A stretch of 64,000 nucleotides of DNA from positions 1-64,000 of the forward strand of contig NZ_JBEPJZ010000001.1 of the NCBI RefSeq assembly GCF_040496035.1. The letters are read 5' to 3'. The notes below the pieces were generated by a model. That model was not told the DNA's origin, searched no databases, and was given only the letters and a program-made list of their open reading frames with translations. The stretch comes from Agromyces sp. SYSU T00194 (lineage in GTDB: Bacteria; Actinomycetota; Actinomycetes; Actinomycetales; Microbacteriaceae). Position numbers and translations under genes: made by a program. The first letter of the stretch is position 1. Each line of letters opens with the position of its first letter. Shown here one piece after another: positions 1 to 9,695 of the stretch.

Positions 1-120
1 TCCAAAGGAATCCCACCAGCCCAAACGGGCCGGACAGGGTTCAAAAAAATGGCATTGAACATAGTGCACGCTATTGAGTTCTCAAGGAACGGACGCTCCT
101 CAGGTTCAGCCTCTCGACTT
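1..120 (-). promoter_or_regulatory. rRNA operon leader with boxA-like antitermination element (16S lies beyond the left edge)
   Basis: Read on the minus strand, positions 85-71 give TTGAGAACTCAATAG followed by CGTGCAC. This matches the antitermination/processing element found in the leader ahead of 16S rRNA in actinobacteria. The T-rich tract after it (about 52-44 on minus) also fits a pre-16S leader. The 16S gene itself is not in the window, so the operon assignment is an inference from this element and the two promoters upstream. Confidence 0.75.
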
Positions 121-140
121 CCCCTCAGGGCAACCTCTCT

Positions 141-169
141 ACTGTATCACCCCTCGGCATCAGGCACAA
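141..169 (-). promoter_or_regulatory. rRNA promoter, proximal (P2)
   Basis: On the minus strand a -35 box TTGTGC (169-164) and a -10 box TACAGT (146-141) are separated by exactly 17 nt. It sits about 55 nt upstream of the boxA-like element and points toward the left edge. Spacing and sequence are those of a housekeeping-sigma promoter. Confidence 0.7.
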
Positions 170-250
170 ACCGGCCTGATCCCTCTTCCAGGCGCAGCCT
201 GAAGTGTCGCGGACCTAGAGGACCGCGGCGGTCGAGGTGATCGAATAGAC

Positions 251-279
251 ATCCTAGGCGCTTCGAGAACGCCCGACAA
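251..279 (-). promoter_or_regulatory. rRNA promoter, distal (P1)
   Basis: On the minus strand a -35 box TTGTCG (279-274) and a -10 box TAGGAT (256-251) are separated by 17 nt. Together with the promoter at 141-169 it makes a tandem pair, usual for rRNA operons. The rest of 1-471 holds only this leader and promoter region; the short ORFs through it lack normal codon bias and I do not call them genes. Confidence 0.7.
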
Positions 280-471
280 GTGCCGGTCTTCGTTGCGCTG
301 GATGGTCCCGCTTGAGGCCGGGAGGCTCTGCCGCTCTCCCGCACCTTTGGGGTGACGAGTAAGAACATTACGTGGCGCTCGGCGCTTCGCCAAAACGAGC
401 GCGCAGGCCGGGCGTGTCGCGCGTGGCGACCTCGCCCGGCCGCGCATCGAAGGCGCTGTTCAGGGCGGGAA

Positions 472-1320
<849 letters not shown>

Positions 1321-1339
1321 TCACGCGTGCCGCACGCCG

Positions 1340-1885
1340 TCACCCGACCGGGGCGGGCTCCGCGCCCGCGTCGGCGCCCGGCGCACGGGTCCGCCCCTGC
1401 GCGTAGCGCTGTCGTGCGCGGTCGGCGTGCGACCCCACGGGCACGCGCTCGGTCGCGGCGGCGAGCCCGAACGCCGGCATGCCCACGTACAGCGTCTCGG
1501 CGCGCTCGACCTGGAAGGTCTCGTGCCAGATGCCCACGGCGCCGGGCGCCCGACGTGCCCGCCGGTTGAACGCCGCCCAGGCGGGACGGTGCTCCCCCGA
1601 GGCATCCGACGCGTACGCGTACAGGTGCTCGTGGCTGCTCCAGTACTGCACCACGTACGGCCCGTTCGCGCCGGCGAGCAGCCGGTACCCGAGGAACCCC
1701 GAGTCGGGCGTCGTCGAGAGCTCCCGGAGCATGCGCGGCATCGCCAGGAACGCGGGCAGCCAGAGGTCGGGCCGCCACCAGCGATTGACGCGCATGCCGA
1801 TGAGGAACACGACGAGCTCGCCGTCGTACCGGTGGGTCATCCGACCCGGGGTGATCGTCGCCACGATGGCCTCCGTCTCCAGCAT
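1340..1885 (-). CDS. DUF4188 family protein
   Basis: A 181-residue protein with the DUF4188 (monooxygenase-related, ferredoxin-like fold) signature: PGRMTHRYDGELVVFLIG, then NRWWRPDLWLPAFLAMPRML and GFLGYR. An upstream in-frame start at 2011 exists, but ATG 1885 begins directly at the conserved domain and lies about 12 nt behind a well-formed promoter, so I prefer it. There is no ribosome-binding site, which suggests a near-leaderless mRNA. The biochemical role is unknown; family members are often near detoxification genes. Regulation is probably through the repeated TTGGATA half-sites in its promoter. Confidence 0.82.
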   Translation of the reverse strand: MLETEAIVATITPGRMTHRYDGELVVFLIGMRVNRWWRPDLWLPAFLAMPRMLRELSTTPDSGFLGYRLLAGANGPYVVQYWSSHEHLYAYASDASGEHRPAWAAFNRRARRAPGAVGIWHETFQVERAETLYVGMPAFGLAAATERVPVGSHADRARQRYAQGRTRAPGADAGAEPAPVG

Positions 1886-1933
1886 TGGATAGTTGCGATA
1901 TCCAATACTAGATATCTGCACTATCCAACGCAA
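1885..1933 (-). promoter_or_regulatory. Promoter of the DUF4188 gene with overlapping repeated operator
   Basis: On the minus strand, -35 TTGCGT (1933-1928), 17 nt, -10 TAGTAT (1910-1905). TATCCAA half-sites on + lie at 1899-1905 and 1922-1928, and the opposite half-site TTGGATA at 1885-1891. The pair 1885-1905 forms an inverted repeat with 7-bp arms that reaches the start codon; the half-site at 1922-1928 covers the -35 to spacer junction. This looks like a repressor site for an unidentified factor. Confidence 0.55.
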
Positions 1934-1994
1934 GGGCGAGCGGATGCCTCGAGCCGACCACGGCCCCGCGCGCCGCGTCGTACGATGGAGGGCT

Positions 1995-4900
1995 GTGCTT
2001 CCCACGATCACCTACCCCGCCGAGCTGCCGGTCTCCGGCATGCGCGACGAGATCGCGCGCGCCGTGCGCGACCACCAGGTCGTGATCGTCGCCGGTGCCA
2101 CCGGATCGGGCAAGACCACGCAGCTGCCGAAGATCTGCCTCGAGCTGGGCCGCGAGTCGATCGCGCACACCCAGCCGCGCCGCATCGCCGCACGCACGAT
2201 CGCCGAGCGCATCGGCGAGGAGCTCGGGTCCGAGGTCGGCGACCTCGTCGGCTACCAGGTGCGCTTCACCGACCGGGTGAGCGAGTCGACCCGCATCAAG
2301 GTCATGACCGACGGGATCCTCCTCAACGAGATCCACCGCGACCGCATGCTCCGCCGCTACGACACGATCATCATCGACGAGGCCCACGAGCGCAGCCTCA
2401 ACATCGACTTCCTGCTCGGCTACCTGAAGCAGCTGCTGCCGAAGCGCCCGGACCTCAAGGTCATCGTGACCAGCGCCACGATCGACCCCGAGAGCTTCGC
2501 GAAGCACTTCGCGGATGCCTCGGGCGAACCGGCGCCCGTCATCGAGGTGTCGGGACGCACCTACCCCGTCGAGATCCGCTACCGCCCGCTCGTCGGCGAG
2601 GCCGGCGACGACGAGGAGGACGAGGGTGCCGCGGCCGACGACAAGGACGTGCAGCAGGGCATCCTCGACGCGCTCGACGAGCTCGAGCGCGAGGCGCCCG
2701 GCGACGTGCTCGTCTTCCTCTCGGGCGAGAACGAGATCCGCGACGCCGAGGAGGCGGTGCGCGGCCACGCCGCCCGCCGCGGTGGTGCCGGCGCGACCGA
2801 GGTCCTCCCCCTCTACGGGCGCCTGTCGGCCGCCGACCAGCACCGCGTGTTCGAGCCGTCGAAGGTCGCCGGGCTTCGCCGCCGGGTGGTGCTCGCGACG
2901 AACGTCGCCGAGACGAGCCTCACGGTGCCGGGCATCCGCTACGTCGTCGACGCGGGCACGGCGCGCATCAGTCGCTACTCGACCCGCGCGAAGGTGCAGC
3001 GGCTGCCGATCGAGCCGATCTCGCAGGCCTCGGCGAACCAGCGCTCGGGCCGGTCGGGCCGCACGAGCGACGGCATCGCGATCCGGCTCTACGCCGAGGA
3101 CGACTACGGGAAGCGGCCCGAGTTCACCGACCCCGAGGTGCTGCGCACGAACCTCGCCGCGGTCATCCTCCAGATGGCATCGCTCGGCCTCGGGGCGGTC
3201 GAGGACTTCCCGTTCCTCACCCCGCCCGACGTGCGCGGCATCCGCGACGGGCTCGACCTGCTGCGCGAGCTCGGCGCGCTCGAGGACCGCGAGTCACAGG
3301 ACGGCCCACGACTGACCCGCATCGGCCGCCAGCTCTCTCGCCTGCCGATCGAGCCGCGCTACGCGCGCATGGTCATCGAGTCGAAGGCGCAGGGCGTCTC
3401 GCGCGAGGTGCTCGCGATCGTGGCCGGCATGACCATCCAGGACCCGCGCGAGCGACCGCTCGAGAAGCGCGAGCAGGCGAACGCGATGCACGCGCGCTTC
3501 GTCGACCCGACGAGCGATTTCCTGACCCTGCTGAACCTCTGGAACCACCTCGAGGAACAGCAGCAGCAGCTCGGTTCGAGCGCGTTCCGGCGCATGTGCC
3601 GCACCGAGTTCCTGAACTACCTGCGCGTGCGCGAGTGGCAGGACCTCTACCGCCAGCTCGTGCGCCTCGCGAAGCCGCTCGGCCTGCACGTCGGCGAGCC
3701 GCGCATCAACGCCGACGGCATCCACCGGGCGCTCCTGTCGGGACTCCTCTCGCACATCGGGCTGCGCGACGACACCGCGACGGATGCCGCGCGCGGGCGC
3801 GGGAAGGGCCGCCCCGAGGCATCCGGCCGCCGACCCAGCCGCGAGTTCGTCGGGGCGCGCAACACGCGGTTCCAGGTGTTCCCGGGCTCGGCGCTCGCGA
3901 AGAAGCCGCCGGCCGCGATCATGACCGCCGAGCTCGTCGAGACGAGCCGCCTGTTCGCCCGCACCGTCGCGGCGATCGACCCGGCGTGGGCGGAACCGCT
4001 CGCGGGCTCGCTCGTGAAGCGCAGCTACGGCGAGCCGCGCTGGGACCCGAAGCAGGGCTCGGCGATCGCCGACGAGAAGGTGCTGCTGTTCGGCGTGCCG
4101 ATCGTGCCGAAGCGACGCATGCAGCTGGCGAGGGCGGATGCCCCGCTCGCGCGGGAACTCTTCATCCGGCACGCGCTCGTCGACGAGGAGTGGGACACGT
4201 CCCGCCTCGACCGCCGCGTGTTCGGGTGGGTGCGCGCGAACCGGGCGCTGCGCGCCGAGCTCGGCGACCTCGAGGCGCGCACGCGTCGCCGCGACATCCT
4301 CGCCGGCGACGAGGCGGTCGTCGCGTTCTACGAGGCGCGCGTGCCGGCCGATGTGTCGACCACCCGCGGCTTCGAGAAGTGGTGGCGCACCGAGCAGCGC
4401 ACCCGGCCCGAGCTGTTCACGATGCGGCGCTCCGACCTCGTCGGCGACGAGGCCGACGGGCGCGGCGACGGGTTCCCCGACCAGTGGCGGCAGGGCGACC
4501 AGACCATCCGCCTCGCCTACCGGTTCGACCCCGGCGCCGCAGACGACGGCGTGACCGCGACCGTGCCGCTCGTGCTGCTGCCGCGGCTCTCGCCGGTCGG
4601 GTTCGACTGGCAGGTGCCGGGGCTCCGCGACGAGCTCGTGCAGGCGATGCTGCGCACGCTGCCGAAGTCGATCCGCCGGTCGGTCGTGCCGGCCGCCGAG
4701 TGGGCGGCGCGCATCGGCGAGGAACTGCCCGCGGGCCCCGAGGACGGCGCGGAGCGCGAACCGCTCGCCGAGGTGGTCGCCGCGACCATCAAGCGACTCA
4801 CGTTCACGCCCGTCACGGCCGACGACTTCGACCTCGAGCGCGTGCCCGCGCACCTGCGCATGACGTTCCGCGTGGTCGACGAGCGCGGCCGCCCGGCCGG

Positions 4901-5939
4901 CTCGGGCACCGACCTGGCCGAACTGCAGCGCCGGCTCGCCGACCGCACGCGCGCCGCCGTCGCGAACGCCGTCTCCGCCCCCGCACGACCGGGACGCTCG
5001 CGCGGGACGGGCAGCACCCCGGAAGACCGGGCGACGGATGCTCCGAGCCGGGCGAGCGCCGGGCCGTCGATCGCCGAGCGCTCGGGCATCACGGCCTGGG
5101 ACTGGGACGAGCTGCCCCGGCACGTCGACACCCGGCAGGCCGGCAACGTGATCCGCGCCTACCCGGCGATCGTCGACGAGGGCGACCGGGTGGCGCTGCG
5201 GCTGGTCGCGACGGCGGCCGAACGCGACCGGGCGTCGCGGCGCGGCATCCGTCGCCTGCTCGTGCTGGCCACGCCCTCGCCCGTGTCCTACGTGCAGGAG
5301 CACCTGTCGAACCAGGAGAAGCTGCTGCTCGCGGCGAGTCCGTACGGCGGCACGCGCGCCCTGCTCGACGACTGCCTCGCGGCGTGCGTCGACGCCGTGC
5401 TGCGCGAGCGCCACCCCGACGGGCTGCTGTTCACGCGGGCCGAGTTCGAGGCGGCGCGCGACGCCGTGTCGGCGAGCGTCATGCAGCGCCTCGACGAGAC
5501 CGTGGCGCTCGTCACCCGCGTGCTGCAGCGCTGGCGCGAGGCCGACAAGGCGATCCGCGGCGCGACCAGCCTGCCGCTCATGCATGCGCTGGGCGACGCC
5601 CGGGCGCAGCTCGACGGGCTCGTGCGGCCGGGGTTCGTGCTGGCGACAGGGCTCGAGCGCCTGGTGCACCTCCCCCGCTACGTCGAGGGCATCGTGGTGC
5701 GGGTGCGCAAGCTCCAGGAGGCACCGGGACGCGACCGGCAGTGGATGAACGAGCTCGAGAAGGCGACCGCCGCCTACGAGTCCGCAGGCGGGACCATCCC
5801 GCTCGCCGACGACTCCCCTGCCGAACTCGTGCGCGCCCGCTGGCTGCTCGAGGAGCTGCGGGTCAGCCTCTTCGCCCAGGAGCTGCGCACGGCCGAGCCG
5901 GTCTCGGTGCAGCGCATCGCCAAGGCGCTCGCCGGCTGA
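1995..5939 (+). CDS. hrpA: ATP-dependent RNA helicase HrpA (DEAH-box)
   Basis: A 1,314-residue DEAH-box helicase of the HrpA type, which remodels RNA; in other bacteria HrpA rescues collided ribosomes and acts in mRNA processing. Domains in order: helicase N domain with Walker A GATGSGKT (34-41) and DEAH (128-131), SAT motif, helicase C domain with QRSGRSGR, HA2 ratchet domain, OB region, and the long C-terminal DUF3418-type region. The reading frame opens earlier (1893), but GTG 1995 gives the normal family N terminus and lies 8 nt behind a TACGAT -10 box, suggesting a leaderless transcript. The amidohydrolase follows after 17 nt and may be co-transcribed. Confidence 0.95.
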   Translation: MLPTITYPAELPVSGMRDEIARAVRDHQVVIVAGATGSGKTTQLPKICLELGRESIAHTQPRRIAARTIAERIGEELGSEVGDLVGYQVRFTDRVSESTRIKVMTDGILLNEIHRDRMLRRYDTIIIDEAHERSLNIDFLLGYLKQLLPKRPDLKVIVTSATIDPESFAKHFADASGEPAPVIEVSGRTYPVEIRYRPLVGEAGDDEEDEGAAADDKDVQQGILDALDELEREAPGDVLVFLSGENEIRDAEEAVRGHAARRGGAGATEVLPLYGRLSAADQHRVFEPSKVAGLRRRVVLATNVAETSLTVPGIRYVVDAGTARISRYSTRAKVQRLPIEPISQASANQRSGRSGRTSDGIAIRLYAEDDYGKRPEFTDPEVLRTNLAAVILQMASLGLGAVEDFPFLTPPDVRGIRDGLDLLRELGALEDRESQDGPRLTRIGRQLSRLPIEPRYARMVIESKAQGVSREVLAIVAGMTIQDPRERPLEKREQANAMHARFVDPTSDFLTLLNLWNHLEEQQQQLGSSAFRRMCRTEFLNYLRVREWQDLYRQLVRLAKPLGLHVGEPRINADGIHRALLSGLLSHIGLRDDTATDAARGRGKGRPEASGRRPSREFVGARNTRFQVFPGSALAKKPPAAIMTAELVETSRLFARTVAAIDPAWAEPLAGSLVKRSYGEPRWDPKQGSAIADEKVLLFGVPIVPKRRMQLARADAPLARELFIRHALVDEEWDTSRLDRRVFGWVRANRALRAELGDLEARTRRRDILAGDEAVVAFYEARVPADVSTTRGFEKWWRTEQRTRPELFTMRRSDLVGDEADGRGDGFPDQWRQGDQTIRLAYRFDPGAADDGVTATVPLVLLPRLSPVGFDWQVPGLRDELVQAMLRTLPKSIRRSVVPAAEWAARIGEELPAGPEDGAEREPLAEVVAATIKRLTFTPVTADDFDLERVPAHLRMTFRVVDERGRPAGSGTDLAELQRRLADRTRAAVANAVSAPARPGRSRGTGSTPEDRATDAPSRASAGPSIAERSGITAWDWDELPRHVDTRQAGNVIRAYPAIVDEGDRVALRLVATAAERDRASRRGIRRLLVLATPSPVSYVQEHLSNQEKLLLAASPYGGTRALLDDCLAACVDAVLRERHPDGLLFTRAEFEAARDAVSASVMQRLDETVALVTRVLQRWREADKAIRGATSLPLMHALGDARAQLDGLVRPGFVLATGLERLVHLPRYVEGIVVRVRKLQEAPGRDRQWMNELEKATAAYESAGGTIPLADDSPAELVRARWLLEELRVSLFAQELRTAEPVSVQRIAKALAG

Positions 5940-5956
5940 TGGGCGAGGATGGAGGG

Positions 5957-7195
5957 ATGACCACTCGATCCTCCGTCGCCATCGTCCACGGCACCGTGGT
6001 GCCCGTCGCCTCCGCGCCCCTCCAGGACGCCACCGTGCTCGTCGTCGACGGCCGCATCGCCGCGGTCGGCACCGACGTCGAGGTGCCGGACGGCGTGCCC
6101 GTCGTCGACGCGGGGGGCCGCTGGGTGCTGCCGGGCTTCATCGAGGCGCACGCCCACATGGGCGTCTCCGAGGAGGCGCAGGGCTGGGCCGGCGAGGACA
6201 CCAATGAGATGACCGACCCGAACGGGGCGGCGCTGCGCGCGATCGACGCGATCAACCCCGAGGACGAGGGGTTCCGCGACGCGCTCCTCGGCGGCGTCAC
6301 GAGCGCGGTCGTGAAGCCCGGCTCGGGCAACCCGATCGGCGGGCAGACCGTCGCGATCAAGACCTGGGGCGGCCGCACGGTCGACGAGCAGGTGATCCGC
6401 GAGGCGGTGTCGGTGAAGTCGGCCCTCGGCGAGAACCCCAAGCGCGTGTACGGCGACAAGAAGCAGCTGCCGTCGACCCGGCTCGGCGTGGCGAACGTGA
6501 TCCGCAGCGCGTTCGTCGACGCGCAGAACTACGTCGCCCGCCGCGACGCCGCCGCCGCGAAGGGCGAGCCGTTCGACCGCGACCTCGCGAAGGAGACCCT
6601 GGCGCGCGTGCTCGCGGGCGAGCTCGCCTGGGACCAGCACGTGCACCGCGCCGACGACATCGCCACCGCGCTGCGCCTGGCCGACGAGTTCGGCTACCGG
6701 CTCGTGATCAACCACGGCACCGACGGCGCAGCCGTCGCCGACGTGCTCGCCGAGCGCGACGTGCCGGTGATCTTCGGGCCGATGCTCACCTCGCGCTCCA
6801 AGGTCGAGCTGCGCGACCGCGACATCGCGAACCTCGGGGCGCTCGCCCGGGCCGGCGTGCGCGTCGCGATCACCACCGACCACCCCGTCGTGCCGATCAA
6901 CTTCCTCGTGCACCAGGCGTCGTTCGCGGTGAAGGAGGGCCTCGACCGCGAGACCGCCCTGCAGGCGCTCACCGTGCACCCGGCCGCGTTCCTCGGCCTC
7001 GACGACCGCATCGGCGCGCTCGCGCCGGGGCTCGACGGCGACGTCGTGATCTGGTCGGGCGACCCGCTCGACGTCACCTCGCGGGCCGAGCACGTCTACA
7101 TCACGGGCACCGAGGTGTACCGCTGGGACGCCGCGGCGAACCACGGCCGCGGCGCCGGCCGCGTGACCGAGCGCCGGGAGCGCTTCGCCGGCTGA
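5957..7195 (+). CDS. Amidohydrolase family protein (imidazolonepropionase-like)
   Basis: A 412-residue metal-dependent amidohydrolase. The N-terminal beta-sandwich is followed by the metal-ligand motif FIEAHAHMG (His65, His67), later His residues in DQHVHRADD and INHGTDG, and the TIM-barrel aspartate in ITTDHP. The C-terminal DGDVVIWSGDP is the usual end of the composite domain. Substrate is unknown; relatives act on cyclic amides, dipeptides or urea-type bonds. ATG 5957 has GAGGA at 5945-5949; an in-frame ATG at 5939 overlapping the hrpA stop is an alternative. Probably downstream in a two-gene unit with hrpA. Confidence 0.9.
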   Translation: MTTRSSVAIVHGTVVPVASAPLQDATVLVVDGRIAAVGTDVEVPDGVPVVDAGGRWVLPGFIEAHAHMGVSEEAQGWAGEDTNEMTDPNGAALRAIDAINPEDEGFRDALLGGVTSAVVKPGSGNPIGGQTVAIKTWGGRTVDEQVIREAVSVKSALGENPKRVYGDKKQLPSTRLGVANVIRSAFVDAQNYVARRDAAAAKGEPFDRDLAKETLARVLAGELAWDQHVHRADDIATALRLADEFGYRLVINHGTDGAAVADVLAERDVPVIFGPMLTSRSKVELRDRDIANLGALARAGVRVAITTDHPVVPINFLVHQASFAVKEGLDRETALQALTVHPAAFLGLDDRIGALAPGLDGDVVIWSGDPLDVTSRAEHVYITGTEVYRWDAAANHGRGAGRVTERRERFAG

Positions 7196-7233
7196 GGCAT
7201 CCGTTCGGGTGCCCGGGGGACGGAGCGGATGCC
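7196..7233 (+). terminator. Inverted repeat after the amidohydrolase gene
   Basis: GGCATCCG (7196-7203) and CGGATGCC (7226-7233) form an 8-bp stem with a 22-nt GC-rich loop immediately after the stop codon. No T-tract follows. It could act as a weak terminator, or simply reflect the abundance of the GGATGC word in this genome. Confidence 0.3.
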
Positions 7234-7306
7234 GTCGCGGCGCGGCCGCATCGGGGTGCCGCTCGTCAGATCCGTCACGGCCGCAGCGCCGTCACGGCCG
7301 ATGTGA

Positions 7307-7335
7307 TTCGCACGCACTCCGCGGAAACGTAGAGT
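7307..7335 (+). promoter_or_regulatory. Leaderless promoter of the MFS gene at 7342
   Basis: -35 TTCGCA (7307-7312), 17 nt spacer, -10 TAGAGT (7330-7335), then 6 nt to the GTG start at 7342. The predicted transcription start coincides with the start codon. Confidence 0.6.
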
Positions 7336-7341
7336 TCTCCT

Positions 7342-8550
7342 GTGAACCGCTACGCCGACCTGCTCCGCACTCCCGGAGTCGCTCGGATCATCGCGGCGCA
7401 GCTCACGGCCCGATTCCCGTCGGGCATGCTCTCGCTCGCGTTCCTGCTGCACGTCGAGCGCGAGACCGGCTCCTACGGGGCCGCAGGTCTCGTGCTGGCC
7501 GCCACGTCGATCGGCCAGGCCGTCGCCGGACCGCTGACGAGCCGCTTCATGGGGCGCTGGGGCATGCGACCGGTGCTCGTCACGACGCTCGTCATCTGCG
7601 CCGCATCCGTCGTCGCCATCGGCCTGCTCCCGCTCACGGTGCCGCTGTACATGGCCATCGGCCTCGTCTGCGGCCTCGCGACGCCACCCGTGCAGCCCGC
7701 CGTGCGCACGATCTACCCGAAGATGGTGAACTCGCGGCAGCTGACGCCCCTGTTCTCCCTGGACGCATCGGCGCAGGAGATCATCTGGGTCGTCGGCCCG
7801 GTGATCACCACGTTCATCTCGACCCAGGTCGGCACGACCTGGGGCATCCTCGCCGCGGCGGCGCTGATGATCGGCGGCGGCATCTGGTTCATCTCCTCCC
7901 CGGAACTCGGGCGGGTGCGCATCCCTCGCTCGAAGCGCCGGTTCGGCGTGGTGCTCGCACGGCCCGCAGTGCTGCTCGGCACGGTCGTCGGGTTCCTCCT
8001 GATCGGCGCGTGCGCCGCGGTGGAGGCGGGCGTCGTCGCCGTCTTCGGCCACGACGGCGCCGAAGCCGGCATCGTGCTGGCGATCTTCGCGATCGGCAGC
8101 CTCGCCGGCGGGCTGTTGTTCGGGCACATCCCGATCGGCCCGTGGGCGCTCGCCCGCCGCATGCTCATCGTGTTCGTCGGTGTCGCGGTGGCTGCGGCCG
8201 CGATGGAGTTCTGGTGGCTGTCGGTCACCCTGTTCGTCGCGGGCATCGGCATCGCCCCCGCACTGGCGGTGATCTTCGCGATCGTGTCGGCGAGCGTGAA
8301 GTTCTCCGACACCGCGGAGGCCTACGGCTGGGTCGGCACCGGCCAGCTCATCGGCGCGGCGCTCGGGTCGGCGCTCGCGGGCTTCCTGATCGACGGCTAC
8401 GGCCCGGTCGGCGCGTTCGCGGCCGCCGCGGTGCTGGCGCTCGTCGGCTTCCTCGTGCCCACGATCGCGCGACGCTGGCACCCCGACCTGCGCGGCCGCG
8501 ACGCGAGCCCGATCCCCGACACCGAGCCCGTGCAGATCACCCCGCACTGA
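7342..8550 (+). CDS. MFS transporter
   Basis: A 402-residue major facilitator superfamily protein with about 12 predicted membrane segments, evenly spaced from about residue 12 (IIAAQLTARFPSGMLSLAFL) to 380. A conserved loop with TPPVQPAVRTIYPKM lies in the first half. It resembles the exporters found widely in Microbacteriaceae that pump small hydrophobic compounds; the substrate is not deducible. The GTG start directly follows a TAGAGT box, so the mRNA is likely leaderless. Monocistronic; the next gene is 155 nt away. Confidence 0.87.
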   Translation: MNRYADLLRTPGVARIIAAQLTARFPSGMLSLAFLLHVERETGSYGAAGLVLAATSIGQAVAGPLTSRFMGRWGMRPVLVTTLVICAASVVAIGLLPLTVPLYMAIGLVCGLATPPVQPAVRTIYPKMVNSRQLTPLFSLDASAQEIIWVVGPVITTFISTQVGTTWGILAAAALMIGGGIWFISSPELGRVRIPRSKRRFGVVLARPAVLLGTVVGFLLIGACAAVEAGVVAVFGHDGAEAGIVLAIFAIGSLAGGLLFGHIPIGPWALARRMLIVFVGVAVAAAAMEFWWLSVTLFVAGIGIAPALAVIFAIVSASVKFSDTAEAYGWVGTGQLIGAALGSALAGFLIDGYGPVGAFAAAAVLALVGFLVPTIARRWHPDLRGRDASPIPDTEPVQITPH

Positions 8551-8705
8551 CCCCCTCGTACCGCGCTCGCGGCCCTCGCGAGACGCGCGTCGGGTCCAGA
8601 ACGTTGTGCCGCCCCGGGAACCCGCCGGAAGTGCAATGCGATCGTGACCGGACTCCCAGACCGCTCGCAGTCACGGGACTCGCGCGCGCCGCTACCGTGT
8701 GTGCC

Positions 8706-9686
8706 ATGAGACGCGTCGTGGCCGCCGCAGCCGGCATCCTGTTCACCGCCCTGGCCCTCACCGGGTGCTCCTTCGCCCAGAACGACCAGGCGTCGTCCGA
8801 GCCCGACATGTACGTCACCGACGGCGAGATGGCGACCCGGGACGGCGACATGATGGCTCCCGGCGACGACATGATGGCCGAGGAGTTCGCCGAGGAATCC
8901 GCGGGCGGCGCCGACGCCGTCGCATCCGACCGGGCCATGATCACGCAGGGCTCGCTCTCGATCACCGTGGACGACCCGATCGCCGCGGCGCAGCAGGCGA
9001 CCGGCATCGTGACCGCCGCCGGCGGCCGCGTCGACAGCCGCAACGAGTACCCCGAGGCCGACGACCGTCGGGCGAGCGCCTCGCTCGTGCTGCGCATCCC
9101 GTCGGAGCGCGTCGACGCGACGATCACCGAACTCAAGGACCTCGGCACGGTCAACACCGTCTCGATCGGCTCCACCGACGTCGACATGCAGGTCGACGAC
9201 CTCGACGCGCGCATCGGCGCACTCCAGACGTCGGTGAACCGCCTCACGCAGCTCCTCGCCGAGGCCGACGACATCTCCGACCTGATCACGATCGAGTCCG
9301 AGCTCACCACGCGCCAGGCGCAGCTCGACTCGCTCGTCAGCCAGCGCGCGGCGCTCGGCGACCGCGTCGCCTACGCCACGGTGTACCTCGAGCTCTACGC
9401 GCCGGGCATCGTCGCGCCGGCCGAGCCCGACACCTTCTGGGACGGCGTGGTCGCGGGCTGGAACGCGCTCTGGGGCTTCCTCGGCGGCCTCATGGTCGCG
9501 CTGGGCGTGCTCGCGCCGTGGCTGCTGTTCCTCGCCGTCATCGCGGCGATCGTGGTGGCGATCGTGGTCGTCTCGGTGCGTGCCGGACGGAAGCCGCAGC
9601 GAGCGCGGGCAGCGGATGCCCCGCAGGCACCGGATGCCCCGCAGGCGCCTCCGGCGGACGGCGGTGACGACTCCCGGCAGGCGTAG
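8706..9686 (+). CDS. DUF4349 domain lipoprotein
   Basis: A 326-residue surface lipoprotein. It has an N-terminal signal peptide with lipobox LTGC (Cys21), then an acidic Met/Asp/Glu-rich linker (about 25-75), the DUF4349 domain (about 80-245, with SLSITVDDP, RIPSERVDA and a coiled-coil stretch), one transmembrane segment near 265-290 and a Pro/Ala/Asp-rich tail. The lipid anchor plus a C-terminal membrane helix would hold the domain on the outer face of the membrane. Function of DUF4349 is unknown. ATG 8706 is 7 nt after a TACCGT box (leaderless). Confidence 0.88.
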   Translation: MRRVVAAAAGILFTALALTGCSFAQNDQASSEPDMYVTDGEMATRDGDMMAPGDDMMAEEFAEESAGGADAVASDRAMITQGSLSITVDDPIAAAQQATGIVTAAGGRVDSRNEYPEADDRRASASLVLRIPSERVDATITELKDLGTVNTVSIGSTDVDMQVDDLDARIGALQTSVNRLTQLLAEADDISDLITIESELTTRQAQLDSLVSQRAALGDRVAYATVYLELYAPGIVAPAEPDTFWDGVVAGWNALWGFLGGLMVALGVLAPWLLFLAVIAAIVVAIVVVSVRAGRKPQRARAADAPQAPDAPQAPPADGGDDSRQA

Positions 9687-9695
9687 TCTGGCGGC

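Noticed and set aside
147..447. Short ORFs in the rRNA leader
   Set aside because: They overlap clear promoter elements, have poor codon bias and no ribosome sites.
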